DNA of 46,593 nucleotides from Clostridiales bacterium (GCA_019419895.1 JAHZIE010000011.1:1-46593); one strand, 5' to 3'. Counted from the first letter of the stretch, positions 25,719 to 33,905 are shown. The notes: generated by a model not told the origin, from the letters alone. Program-made: numbers and translations.

Positions 25719-26426
25719 TTACTGCTCTTCCGCATATAAATAACGGCAAAGAGCGGGTTTATCTATAATGTGAATGCTTTTCCCCTCCCTTTTTATAATA
25801 CCCTCCAATTCGAGGGTATTCAGAATTCGATAAAGGGATGCCCTTCCCATATTGAGAAAGGCACACAGCTGGGTCAGCGGGCAGGAAAGCTTGATATGTT
25901 CGGTATCCTGCTGCTGGGATTGCTCCACCAGATAGAGAGCAAGCTTCTTTTCCGCGCTTCCGGCTGTATAAGCGGAAATGCGTTCATTTAAAAAGTGAAT
26001 GCGCCCGGAGAGGTAAGTGATATAGTTTTCAGCGGTCTTGCTGTCCTGATGGAACAAAAGGGATAACAGCTCCTGACTGAGAAACAGAATTTTGCACCTT
26101 CTCATGGCCTTAACGTGGGAAACATAACGTTCCTCATTGGAGAAGACAGAAGCGACACCAAATACGCTTCCTGGAGCAAAGTTATTGATGGCAACTGGGG
26201 AAGGGGCGCCAGCGTTTTTAAAAGCGGTTGCCGTACCTGAAAGAAGAAGCGCGATAGAACGGCGGAAATTCTGAGGGGAATAGATGGATTCTCCAACCTC
26301 AAAGGCAACGCATTCACAACCGGAATGGAAAAAAGCCATTTGCGCCAGTCCGGGGGAAGCGCCTTGAAAGAGAAATATTTTTTTGAATTGTTCCAGCATT
26401 GCGGGATGCTTTTCTATTGTCTGCAT
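25719..26426 (-). CDS. Crp/Fnr family transcriptional regulator
   Basis: This 235-residue protein has an N-terminal cyclic-nucleotide-type beta-barrel (about residues 10-125, with FEVGESIYSP, LLLSGTATAFKN and FAPGSVFGVASVF). A dimerisation helix follows, then a C-terminal winged helix (LTQLCAFLNMGRASLYRILN, TLELEGIIKREGKSIHIID). There is no FNR-type N-terminal cysteine cluster, and the cAMP-binding arginine/serine pair is not evident, so the ligand is unknown. It lies directly upstream of the ABC operon on the same strand. Its consensus promoter is overlapped downstream by a 34-bp palindrome, which points to autorepression and control of the transporter. Confidence 0.88.
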   Translation of the reverse strand: MQTIEKHPAMLEQFKKIFLFQGASPGLAQMAFFHSGCECVAFEVGESIYSPQNFRRSIALLLSGTATAFKNAGAPSPVAINNFAPGSVFGVASVFSNEERYVSHVKAMRRCKILFLSQELLSLLFHQDSKTAENYITYLSGRIHFLNERISAYTAGSAEKKLALYLVEQSQQQDTEHIKLSCPLTQLCAFLNMGRASLYRILNTLELEGIIKREGKSIHIIDKPALCRYLYAEEQ

Positions 26427-26446
26427 TCCATCACCAGTTCATTTTT

Positions 26447-26480
26447 ATCTTAAAGTGTATCATATGATACATTTTAAGAT
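26447..26480. promoter_or_regulatory. 34-bp palindromic operator of the Crp/Fnr regulator
   Basis: The palindrome is centred between 26463 and 26464 and 16 of 17 base pairs match (only 26455/26472 fail). Its core, TGTATCATATGATACA (26456-26471), is a perfect 16-bp palindrome. It starts 2 bases after the TATAAT of the regulator's own promoter on the minus strand, over the transcription start. Confidence 0.75.
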
Positions 26481-26481
26481 A

Positions 26482-26510
26482 ATTATAGCTCCTTTTGTAT
26501 CCTTTGTCAA
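26482..26510 (-). promoter_or_regulatory. Consensus promoter of the Crp/Fnr gene
   Basis: On the minus strand, TTGACA (26505-26510) and TATAAT (26482-26487) are exactly 17 bases apart, a fully consensus promoter. Such a strong promoter next to a palindromic site fits a repressed, autoregulated gene. Confidence 0.85.
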
Positions 26511-26750
26511 TTCCTTAACAAGCTAAGAATGCTTTTGGAGACTTCATATGGAAAACGAATGGGAAGGACTAGGCGAAAGATAGGAAAATTCTGCGGGAAC
26601 CACAAAAAAAGAGCAGGATAAACAGAACGCAGAGGGCTGCCGCGTAAGGACGTTTTTCATGAATATCCGGATTTCCCTGTAATTGGTTGTGGCTTCCCAA
26701 TTTGACGCTCCCTTTTTTTGTTGAGGGATAACTATAATTCCCATAGAAAT

Positions 26751-26784
26751 AAAAACTCCCCTGCTGACGCGCACAGCAGGGGAG
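26751..26784 (-). terminator. Terminator of the amidohydrolase/42-residue ORF unit
   Basis: CTCCCCTGCTG (26756-26766) pairs perfectly with CAGCAGGGGAG (26774-26784) across a seven-base loop. On the minus strand TTTTT follows. Confidence 0.9.
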
Positions 26785-26801
26785 GAAGGTAAGGAATAGG
26801 A

Positions 26802-26930
26802 TTAATCATCGTCCAGAGGGGCGATAATGTAATTGGTCTGGCTTTTGGCGCGGGAGGAAAGGCAGAAGCCTCCCACAATTCCTGTGAGCAGGCATAGAAC
26901 AGAGAGAAAAAATACGGTGCTTTTTTTCAT
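26802..26930 (-). CDS. 42-residue single-helix membrane peptide
   Basis: A short frame with AAGGAAG 6-7 bases before its ATG encodes a peptide starting MKKSTVFFLSVLCLLTGIVG. It has a two-lysine N-terminus and a hydrophobic helix (residues 5-25). A short tail with SSRAKSQ follows, ending in APLDDD. It starts 30 bases after the amidohydrolase stop on the same strand and ends about 20 bases before a strong terminator, so it is co-transcribed. I do not recognise a family. The layout resembles the many small membrane-anchored peptides of clostridia; no function can be given. Confidence 0.7.
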   Translation of the reverse strand: MKKSTVFFLSVLCLLTGIVGGFCLSSRAKSQTNYIIAPLDDD

Positions 26931-26959
26931 ATTAATCTTCCTTCCTGTGAAAATCTAAA

Positions 26960-28561
26960 CTATTTTTCAAAGACAAGCTCTCCCCTTTTATAAAGGGAAA
27001 GCACCTGAACCCTTTTCAAATCATCGGTACAAATTTTCAGGGGATTCTGATCCAGAATAACCAGATCGGCTACTTTGCCCTCTTCAATGCTGCCTTTGAC
27101 AGCATCTTCTCCATATTGATAGGCGGCGTAAATTGTCACTGCCTTCAGCGCGTCCAATACGGAAATTCGTTCTTTTTCTCCCAGCAGCCTGCCTGATTGA
27201 GTTCTGCGGTTGACGGCGCACCAGACGGTTTCCATCATATTGGGAGGCAACACAGGGGTGTCCTGGTGAAAGGTAAAGGGGAGATTTATTTTTTTTGCCG
27301 ATTGGGCCGGACTGATGGCCTCAGCACGCTCCCTGCCAAGATTTTTCAGATGGATATCGCCCCAATAATAGGTATGGGCGATGAAAAAGGAAGGGAGCAT
27401 CCCGACCCTTTTCATCCGTTCCAGTTGGTCGGGGCGCACCGTTTGGGCATGAATCATGACAGGTCGGATATCAGCGCCAAGGCAGCCGGCGGACGCTTTT
27501 TCCATGCAGGAAATGAACTGTTCTGCCGCGGCGTCGCCGTTACAGTGCGCGAGAAGCTGACGATTCTCCCGGAGAGCGGTTTCACAGAAGGACAGCACTT
27601 CCTCGTCAGAGTAGATAGGATATCCCCGGTAACCGTCAGAGCTGCTAGCGTAAGGGGCTGACAGCCATGCGGTCTTTCCTTGGGGAGAGCCGTCGAGAAA
27701 AATCTTATAACCTGCCAGTTTCAGGCCATTTTCATATTTCCCGTCATATTCCGGATGCTTGGAAAAAATATGCTTCGATTCCTTCAAATCTACATATCCA
27801 ATGACGTCGGCCTTTAATTTTTTGCTTTGGGCGGCATAATTCAAAATGTGAAATTGATTTTCCTTAATCAGGCCTTCCTGAATGGTTGCGATGCCGAAAC
27901 TAAAATAGATTTCCTGAGCCTTGACGATCAGTTGAGAAAGCTCTTCCAACGAGGGCTCAGGCACTAGCGTTGTCATTGAAATGAAGGCGTTTTCTTCCAG
28001 ATAACCATTCGGTTCCCTGGTTTCTCCAATTCTTCCTATGACGCCGCCGGAGGGATTGGGGGTATCCGATGTTATTCCCGCCTTTTCAAGGGCGGCGCTG
28101 TTCATACAGCCCATATGTCCGGACACATGGCTAATAAGGATGGGATTGGAAGTGGAAACCTTGTCAAGAATGTCCTTTGTGGGATGAAGGTGTTCCTTTA
28201 GGTTGTTGTGATCGTACCCAAAGCCCACAATCCAATCTCCGTCTTTTAAGTGGTTATCCTTTTTAAACTGGGAAAGGATGTGAATGACATCGTCAAAGGA
28301 GGAGGCGCTGGCTAGGGGGGCAAGCCTGAGAGTAAGGGCAAGGGAGGTCAAATGGCTGTGAGGATCGATAAAAGCGGGCAGCATGGCCTTTCCACGCAGA
28401 TTCACCATGTCGCATTCCGTCCGCTTGTGGGACATAATCTCATCAAAAGAGCCGGCGGAATGAATTTTTCCATCCCTGACAAGAACAGCCTCTACAACCT
28501 GTTGTCCCGCCATAGGGAGAATATCGCCGTTGTAAAAAACCAAATCCCGCTGATTGGACAT
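26960..28561 (-). CDS. YtcJ-like metal-dependent amidohydrolase
   Basis: This 533-residue member of the amidohydrolase superfamily (YtcJ-like branch) likely cleaves an amide or related bond in a small molecule. The metal-binding HxH is in LPAFIDPHSHLTSLAL (near residue 66). Other expected residues are in LLAHCNGDAAAEQF, PVMIHAQTVRPDQ and LPFTFHQDTPVLPP, and the C-terminal beta-sandwich is marked by GSIEEGKVADLVILDQNPL. No signal peptide is present, so it is cytoplasmic. AAGGAGG lies 8 bases before the ATG at 28561. It is followed by a 42-residue membrane peptide gene and a terminator. The substrate is not predictable. Confidence 0.88.
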   Translation of the reverse strand: MSNQRDLVFYNGDILPMAGQQVVEAVLVRDGKIHSAGSFDEIMSHKRTECDMVNLRGKAMLPAFIDPHSHLTSLALTLRLAPLASASSFDDVIHILSQFKKDNHLKDGDWIVGFGYDHNNLKEHLHPTKDILDKVSTSNPILISHVSGHMGCMNSAALEKAGITSDTPNPSGGVIGRIGETREPNGYLEENAFISMTTLVPEPSLEELSQLIVKAQEIYFSFGIATIQEGLIKENQFHILNYAAQSKKLKADVIGYVDLKESKHIFSKHPEYDGKYENGLKLAGYKIFLDGSPQGKTAWLSAPYASSSDGYRGYPIYSDEEVLSFCETALRENRQLLAHCNGDAAAEQFISCMEKASAGCLGADIRPVMIHAQTVRPDQLERMKRVGMLPSFFIAHTYYWGDIHLKNLGRERAEAISPAQSAKKINLPFTFHQDTPVLPPNMMETVWCAVNRRTQSGRLLGEKERISVLDALKAVTIYAAYQYGEDAVKGSIEEGKVADLVILDQNPLKICTDDLKRVQVLSLYKRGELVFEK

Positions 28562-29098
28562 AAAAACGGCCTCCTTTTTAAAAGCTTGTCACTAGTATGG
28601 CAGATAAATATGAAATAATTACAAAGAAAACCTACATCCAATTGTGAATTCCAAAAAATTATTTTTATACGCAAGGGCGGGATTCCCAAGGAAGTTTGCT
28701 GCCCATGAACAAGTCGCCAGGCAGGATTACTGCTGTTACGATAACAAAGACATCATAGGGCGGCTGCAAAAGTGCCGACACCGGATGAGAAGGATACATA
28801 TGCCCAGATCACCCGATTAAAAATTCTATATTTCCTTTCCTGTTTATGCTTTGGGGAAGGTGTAAGGATATTTTCGCCTGAAACCGTAAACAAAAAAGTA
28901 TTTTTACAGGCGGGTCTTATCTCGACTGGAAAATTCTTGAGGAGAGCGGGCAATTCTTGACAGTGGGCGTAATCTTGTGATAGCATTAACCTATGGCGAA
29001 TAAAGCGGTGGGTGGATTCTCTCAATGGAGACGGGCGCTATGAAACGCTGTTTTGACCATAAATTTCCTTTCCGAAGAAGGACAAGGAGGATTCTGAT
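28562..29098. other. Divergent spacer between amidohydrolase and zinc-ribbon genes
   Basis: It holds the promoter at 28957-28986 for the plus-strand gene. Two 60-90 codon frames on opposite strands of the same segment (28753-29025) look like chance. I see no RNA gene. Confidence 0.55.
28957..28986 (+). promoter_or_regulatory. Promoter of the zinc-ribbon membrane protein gene
   Basis: TTGACA (28957-28962) and TAGCAT (28981-28986) are 18 bases apart, about 110 bases before the ATG at 29099. Confidence 0.6.
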
Positions 29099-31129
29099 AT
29101 GCTAAAATGCCCGAAATGTGGGGCGTCGCTGGAGGATGGCTCTGCTTTTTGTGAAAAATGCGGAACAAAGCTTCCCAAAGAGATCATTTGCCCTGTCTGC
29201 GGCGCTAAGACTACGGATGATTTTGCTTTTTGTTGTCAATGTGGCAGCCGGCTATGCCAGGAGCAGGCGCTGTCTCTGACGGACGGCAAGGAGGAAGAAA
29301 ACAATACGGAAAAATGGTACTTACAGAAAAAATGGTGGATTATTGGCGGCGCTGCCTTATTGGCAGTGATAGCCGTCATTGTCCTCGCTTTGGTACTCAG
29401 GCCCAAGGAAGAGGCTAAAACGCTTCTTTACTATCAAAATTATGAATTGTATTATACCACTACCGACAAATTGGAGCCGGGGATTCCTCTGACAGATAAT
29501 GCGGGCGCCGCCGTTTCCCAGCAGGAAAATTTGACAGGCAGCTATATTCCTGTGGCGTTTAATGAGGAACAGCAGCTGGTTTTTTATCTGGACGACAGAA
29601 AGGTCAAGGACGGAACGGGGACTTTATACTGCCGGGATTTGTCACGAGATCCGGAGGACAGGGACGCTATTATAAAAATTGACACTGGGGTAGGGGAGAA
29701 TTTTACCCTTTATTATGACAATACCTTGGTGCTTTATTTGAAGGAATCCACAAAACAGCTGTATTCCAGCGATATGAAGGGAAACCGGCAGCTGATTGCT
29801 GAGGATGTTTCCAAGGCGGTGCTGTCTGAGGATCAGAAGCATATTTTTTATATTTCTGGGGGTAACCTGTATCTTTGCGCGACAGAGAATTCCAATCAAC
29901 GGGAGCTTTTGGATACGCAAATTACCGATGTTCTGAAATATACTGAAAATTTTGAGACAATTTGCTATCTGAAGGATGGACATGTTTATTTGAAGAAGAT
30001 GGATGAGGACAAGGTGCAGATTCAGTCGAGTGCCGAGGTGGATCAGGTGGTGGCCCTTTACGAGGACGGGAGCTTTTATTATACCTCTCCCAATGACAAC
30101 CGGCTGACGCTGTGGGATTATGTGGATGATGATGTAGTCCCGTTTGAAAATCAAAAGGAGCCCCGCGAGGAGGATTTTCGCAGGGGAAATGGCTCTGTAG
30201 ACCTGGAAGCCTATTTGGAGGCCAAAGAACGTTATACGGCTTTGCAGGGGAAGGAGCTCCTCCGCCTGCAATTAAAGGCGGAGAAACTCCCAGTTGAAAC
30301 CAAATCCTTATACTATTACGATGGACAGTCTGATCGGCTGATTGCGGGACAAATCACATCGGTGGAGGAATGGACGGAAAAAAAGGCTTTGCTCTGCAAT
30401 GGATTTGATCCGGAAGGAAGGGAAAAGATTTCCCTTTCTGGCATAACCTCTGTAGATGATGCGAAGGAACAGCTGCAGCAACTGCTGGGACAGTGGTCTG
30501 CGCCTCTCTATGTAAGTGAATCACTGGAGGCTCCTTTGGCTATTCCCATGGAGTCTGGCAGTTCCCCCAGTTTCCGGGGATATTTTACCGAGGACGGGGA
30601 AAGCGTCGCTTATCTGGACGGGGATACTCTTTTCCGGTTTTCTGTCGGGAATGGCGAGGGAAAGACGGAGATGATTGATCAGGGTGTAAAAGAGCTGCAG
30701 CCCCTTCTTACACAAAATGGGAAAAAAACAGGAAAAAATTATTATACCAAAGCGAATCAGGAGGATCCTTCCCAAAAGGATATCTATCTTGATAAAAATT
30801 TAATTGCTCAAAAGGCGGAAAATCTGACCTGTTACGATACCTCTGCCCTATATTATACCAGCACAGCCGTTGGAGAGGAAAGGACGCTTTACAGATGGCA
30901 GAACGGCGGCAGTCAGAAAATATCGGACAAGGTGCAGTCCTATCTTTTGACCAGCTCTAATCAGCTGTTTTTCTTAAAGGAGGAAGAAGAAAACCAGGAG
31001 GGAGGCAGCTTGTACCGTTACGAAAACGGCAGTATTTCGGAGAAAATTGCCGGGGATGTCAATGGAATCAGCGTGGTGCAGAAGAGAAGAGAGATACGGC
31101 AGTCTGCCATGGCCAAAACAGAGGAATAA
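29099..31129 (+). CDS. Double zinc-ribbon, single-pass membrane protein with large extracellular domain
   Basis: This 676-residue protein starts with two zinc ribbons (CPKCG-x10-CEKCG, residues 4-22, and CPVCG-x10-CQCG, 31-49). A charged linker and one membrane helix (about residues 79-100) follow. The 570-residue outer part is built of repeated short strands with YY, YLDG and LYC patterns and an acidic character, reminiscent of DUF5050/TolB-like propellers. AAGGAGG lies 8 bases before the ATG. Zinc-ribbon plus helix proteins are abundant in clostridia, but their role is unknown. The layout (cytoplasmic sensor, outer propeller) parallels the DUF5711-like protein at 5059-6339. The gene is monocistronic. 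Confidence 0.72.
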   Translation: MLKCPKCGASLEDGSAFCEKCGTKLPKEIICPVCGAKTTDDFAFCCQCGSRLCQEQALSLTDGKEEENNTEKWYLQKKWWIIGGAALLAVIAVIVLALVLRPKEEAKTLLYYQNYELYYTTTDKLEPGIPLTDNAGAAVSQQENLTGSYIPVAFNEEQQLVFYLDDRKVKDGTGTLYCRDLSRDPEDRDAIIKIDTGVGENFTLYYDNTLVLYLKESTKQLYSSDMKGNRQLIAEDVSKAVLSEDQKHIFYISGGNLYLCATENSNQRELLDTQITDVLKYTENFETICYLKDGHVYLKKMDEDKVQIQSSAEVDQVVALYEDGSFYYTSPNDNRLTLWDYVDDDVVPFENQKEPREEDFRRGNGSVDLEAYLEAKERYTALQGKELLRLQLKAEKLPVETKSLYYYDGQSDRLIAGQITSVEEWTEKKALLCNGFDPEGREKISLSGITSVDDAKEQLQQLLGQWSAPLYVSESLEAPLAIPMESGSSPSFRGYFTEDGESVAYLDGDTLFRFSVGNGEGKTEMIDQGVKELQPLLTQNGKKTGKNYYTKANQEDPSQKDIYLDKNLIAQKAENLTCYDTSALYYTSTAVGEERTLYRWQNGGSQKISDKVQSYLLTSSNQLFFLKEEEENQEGGSLYRYENGSISEKIAGDVNGISVVQKRREIRQSAMAKTEE

Positions 31130-31183
31130 AAATGCGGAGGAGCGGGAGACAGAGAGTTTCTGCTAGGAAATCTTCAGTTCAGG

Positions 31184-31218
31184 GAGGCCGGAGAGGAAAA
31201 TTCTCCGGCCTCTTTTTT
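31184..31218 (+). terminator. Terminator of the zinc-ribbon gene
   Basis: GAGGCCGGAGA pairs perfectly with TCTCCGGCCTC around a seven-base loop and is followed by six Ts, 55 bases past the stop codon. Confidence 0.92.
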
Positions 31219-31702
31219 GCACGCTTTCACTTAACAATAGCCCAGATTCGGCTGTGTGGGGGGGAGGTAAACTCGTATGATGCTGTGGTTCCCACGGGAT
31301 TAAGATGGGAATGGTCTTTTGGGGCCTGCGTAAATTATTCCGCATACGGGTGGTTTTCATGTCGCCCCCCTCGGCAAAGAAAAAAGTCACAAAGTTGGCT
31401 AAAAAAATTTGCGGGACAAAGAAGCTGGCAATAAGGAATCCTTTTCCATTACGGTAAAATCGGGGCTGGTTCACACCGGCCGGAGAGCGGACGGGACAAG
31501 CTGTTTCAGTGTTTCGCTGAGTGGGATGAAGGTGGCCTTCCAACGCTTGAGAGAACCACTGATATTCTTTTGTTGAGAAAACAGCAAGGCCGCCGAGGAA
31601 AAGAGTTTCCTGACGGGCGGGAAGACAGTTTTCAAAAATAAAAACAGGCGGCGTTTGTGGACGGGAGAAGCAGACTGTCAGGAATCAAAAATTTTCAACA
31701 AG

Positions 31703-31727
31703 AAAAACCCTCTGGAAATCCAGAGGG
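31703..31727 (-). terminator. Terminator of the URO-D-like gene
   Basis: CCCTCTGG (31708-31715) pairs with CCAGAGGG (31720-31727) with a four-base loop. On the minus strand TTTTT follows. It lies about 40 bases beyond the stop at 31766. Confidence 0.88.
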
Positions 31728-31765
31728 CAGAAACGATGAATAGGTCGGGCTCGCAGGAAATATTG

Positions 31766-32845
31766 TTAGGAAAACATCTGTTCCAGGAAGCGCAATGCTT
31801 CTGAACGGCGTTCCTTTGAAAAAGAGGCGCCGCAGAAAAAGCCCTTTTTCAGCTCTTTCTTAATTTCCAGAGCGTCTTCATTGGTGCAGGAAAGATAATT
31901 GCCTTTCCCAGCATTAGAAATTTTGCGGTAGACGTCGATCCAATGCATCCCAAGAGGCTGGCCGGCGCCCGGTACCCATTGGATAGCGTTAAGCTCGGGA
32001 ATCGCCAAGAGATCGTCAAGATTCTGGAGCTGTCCAATCCCGTCCAGATGGTAGATCACGTTGTCCAGTTCCCGGCAGTGGCGGAGGACAGAATCAAGGA
32101 CAAATTTACGGAACATATCATTTCCCAGCATATAGCAGAAATCGCATTGGATAATATAGGAAGGTTTGGAGCTGAACAGCATGCTCCAGTCAGAATATCC
32201 GGTATTGCATTCCTCCAGCACGCTGTTAAAATCGAGATAGGCTTGCCTCCAGGCCTCGTCGGTTTCCTGAATGACCCGAAGCACCTCTTCCGGTTCGTCG
32301 TATAAATCATACAAAAGGTTTTCAGTTCCCCGCAGGGTGGCAACTACATCCAGCACGCCGCCCAAATCGGGCATTCCCATCACCACATTACCGTGCCATT
32401 TTTTATTTCCGGCGCGGTAGAGATCTTTAATCCGGCGGGCATAGAGGCTATCAGGATTATATTTTACATGAATTTCGGAGATTTCCCTTTCCTTATCAGC
32501 GAAAAACCATACGTTCCCAGACGGTGTGACTTCCAGTCTGGCGCCGCAGAAGCACGCCAGAACACCGGGACCAAAATGGTTAAATCCCATGTAGGGATAG
32601 GCGTCCCCAAGAAATTCGCATTGGCTGAGCTGGTAATCCACCGCCTCGATCACCTCATCTGGAGTATAGGAGAAGTCGTTGCAGTTCCCCTGCGCGGGCA
32701 TGGGAGCCCTTGGGGCGGGCGCGTCAGGCTGGTAAGCGTCTCCGATAACGGTGCGGACAAGGGGACGTTCTAGCTTTCCTTCCCACCAGAGAGAATAATT
32801 TTTTTTTGTTTCATCCCATTGTTTTTCTGTGAAATGAATTGGCAT
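31766..32845 (-). CDS. Uroporphyrinogen decarboxylase-superfamily protein (non-heme context)
   Basis: This 359-residue protein reads as a distant member of the URO-D/MtaA superfamily (a TIM barrel). Supporting segments are the N-terminal WDETKKNYSLWWEGKLERP, the SDWSMLFSS and QCDFCYMLGNDMFRKFV region, and the C-terminal IYHLDGIGQLQNLDDLL and LNAIQWVPGAGQP. True HemE motifs are not visible, and no heme genes are nearby. Such proteins often sit in sugar-catabolism loci of gut Firmicutes with unknown role; corrinoid-linked methyl transfer is one possibility from MtaA. ATG 32845 has AGAGGTG 5-6 bases upstream. It lies 97 bases after an AraC gene and has its own promoter with 21-bp direct repeats. 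Confidence 0.75.
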   Translation of the reverse strand: MPIHFTEKQWDETKKNYSLWWEGKLERPLVRTVIGDAYQPDAPAPRAPMPAQGNCNDFSYTPDEVIEAVDYQLSQCEFLGDAYPYMGFNHFGPGVLACFCGARLEVTPSGNVWFFADKEREISEIHVKYNPDSLYARRIKDLYRAGNKKWHGNVVMGMPDLGGVLDVVATLRGTENLLYDLYDEPEEVLRVIQETDEAWRQAYLDFNSVLEECNTGYSDWSMLFSSKPSYIIQCDFCYMLGNDMFRKFVLDSVLRHCRELDNVIYHLDGIGQLQNLDDLLAIPELNAIQWVPGAGQPLGMHWIDVYRKISNAGKGNYLSCTNEDALEIKKELKKGFFCGASFSKERRSEALRFLEQMFS

Positions 32846-32863
32846 AATATCACCTCTGGCATA

Positions 32864-32921
32864 ATTATACCTTTCCATAGAAAAAAGAAAATACAGATTT
32901 CATTTCAAAACATACAGATTT
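32864..32921 (-). promoter_or_regulatory. Promoter with 21-bp-spaced direct repeats before the URO-D-like gene
   Basis: ATACAGATTT occurs at 32891-32900 and again at 32912-32921, exactly 21 bases apart. On the minus strand (AAATCTGTAT) these lie just upstream of and partly over the -35 of a promoter whose -10 is a perfect TATAAT (32864-32869) and whose -35 is poor (ATTTTC). This is the geometry of an AraC-family activator site (class II). The AraC gene ending 20 bases upstream is the likely binder. Confidence 0.65.
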
Positions 32922-32941
32922 TAACACAGATCGGAATTTGC

Positions 32942-33808
32942 TCAGCAATTGAGGTTGATTTGACGGTAATGCAGAGGGCTGACTCCGTAATATTGCTTGA
33001 AGGTATTGGAAAAATGATAGCCGCTTGAGAAATTGAGCTGTTCCGCGATCGACTGCACAGTTTCATTGGTGGAATGAAGCAGCTGTTCGGCACGCTGCAA
33101 TTTCTGCTGCATGACAAATTTGGACGGTGAAGTTCCGGTATGCTTGTGAAAGAGCTTGTTCAGATAGGACAGGCTGATATGATGGGCCTCGGCAATGGCT
33201 CTTGTATGGGTGATCCCGCATAGATGAATTGATATGTAATGAAGAATCTGTAAAAATAGAAAATCCTCAGAGGAATTGTCGGCGGATCGGGCGAAGGTCA
33301 GTCCGGAATGCCGGAGAAGCTCGAGAAAAATCCGCTTGAGAGAAAGGCTCATAGCGGCAAAATATCCCGGCTGCTTATTCTGATTTTCTTTTTGTATGGA
33401 GGCGTACAGGGCAAGCATTTCCCGCGTGACCCCGAAATGATGGGAATGGCTGCCCCATTGCTCATAGATAGACTTAAAAAGCTGTTCGGAAGCAGGGGAA
33501 AGGGAGGTATTGAAATGAATCCAATAATTATTATGGGGCGTTTGGGGGGAGGTGCCGATTTTGTGAGGAACAAAAGGAGGGATCAGGATAAAATCCCCCG
33601 CGTGAAGCTCATAACGGCTTTGTCCAATGGTAATGTGGCTGACGCCTCCGATATTATAAATCAGCTCCCTGTCGCCGATAATGCGGGTATCGCAGGAGCC
33701 GCCGAGGTATTCCTTCTGATGCCCGAAGCGGTTGATATGAAAGGATATTTCAGAAAGCTGCTGTGACAGAGGATCATAACTGGGCTCAAAAATTGTGATA
33801 GCGCTCAT
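32942..33808 (-). CDS. AraC family transcriptional regulator (first)
   Basis: This 288-residue protein has an N-terminal cupin-like sensor domain (RELIYNIGGVSHITIGQ, HAGDFILIPPFVPHKIG, about residues 45-95) and two C-terminal helix-turn-helix units. These are AIAEAHHISLSYLNKLFHKH and TGTSPSKFV, then SIAEQLNFSSGYHFSNTFKQ and YYGVSPLHYR. The cupin indicates ligand sensing, probably a sugar or sugar acid. It starts opposite the isomerase gene at 33906 with overlapping divergent promoters (33847-33880), and the URO-D-like gene follows on its own strand. Confidence 0.9.
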   Translation of the reverse strand: MSAITIFEPSYDPLSQQLSEISFHINRFGHQKEYLGGSCDTRIIGDRELIYNIGGVSHITIGQSRYELHAGDFILIPPFVPHKIGTSPQTPHNNYWIHFNTSLSPASEQLFKSIYEQWGSHSHHFGVTREMLALYASIQKENQNKQPGYFAAMSLSLKRIFLELLRHSGLTFARSADNSSEDFLFLQILHYISIHLCGITHTRAIAEAHHISLSYLNKLFHKHTGTSPSKFVMQQKLQRAEQLLHSTNETVQSIAEQLNFSSGYHFSNTFKQYYGVSPLHYRQINLNC

Positions 33809-33846
33809 AATTTTCTCCTGAATCTTAACAGAAAATAAATTTATTC

Positions 33847-33880
33847 TTGCTTATTATAAAAAATTGAGTTACAATGGCAA
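33847..33880. promoter_or_regulatory. Overlapping divergent promoters of the first AraC gene and the isomerase gene
   Basis: Plus strand: TTGCTT (33847-33852), 17 bases, TACAAT (33870-33875). Minus strand: TTGCCA (33875-33880), 16 bases, TATAAT (33853-33858). The two share almost the same DNA, so only one can be occupied at a time. An imperfect inverted repeat (AATTGAGTT ... AAGTCAATT, 33862-33890) covers the plus -10 and could be an operator. Confidence 0.6.
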
Positions 33881-33905
33881 CAAGTCAATTGGGGGGGAAG
33901 ATTTC

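Larger units (their letters stand above)
26427..26801. other. Spacer between the Crp/Fnr gene and the 42-residue ORF
   Basis: It holds the regulator's promoter and palindrome (26447-26510) and the terminator of the amidohydrolase unit (26751-26784). The rest shows no supported gene. Confidence 0.6.
31130..31765. other. Spacer with two terminators
   Basis: Terminators at 31184-31218 (plus) and 31703-31727 (minus) flank about 480 bases in which I can support no gene. Overlapping frames of 100-126 codons on both strands have no recognisable motif or ribosome site. Confidence 0.55.
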
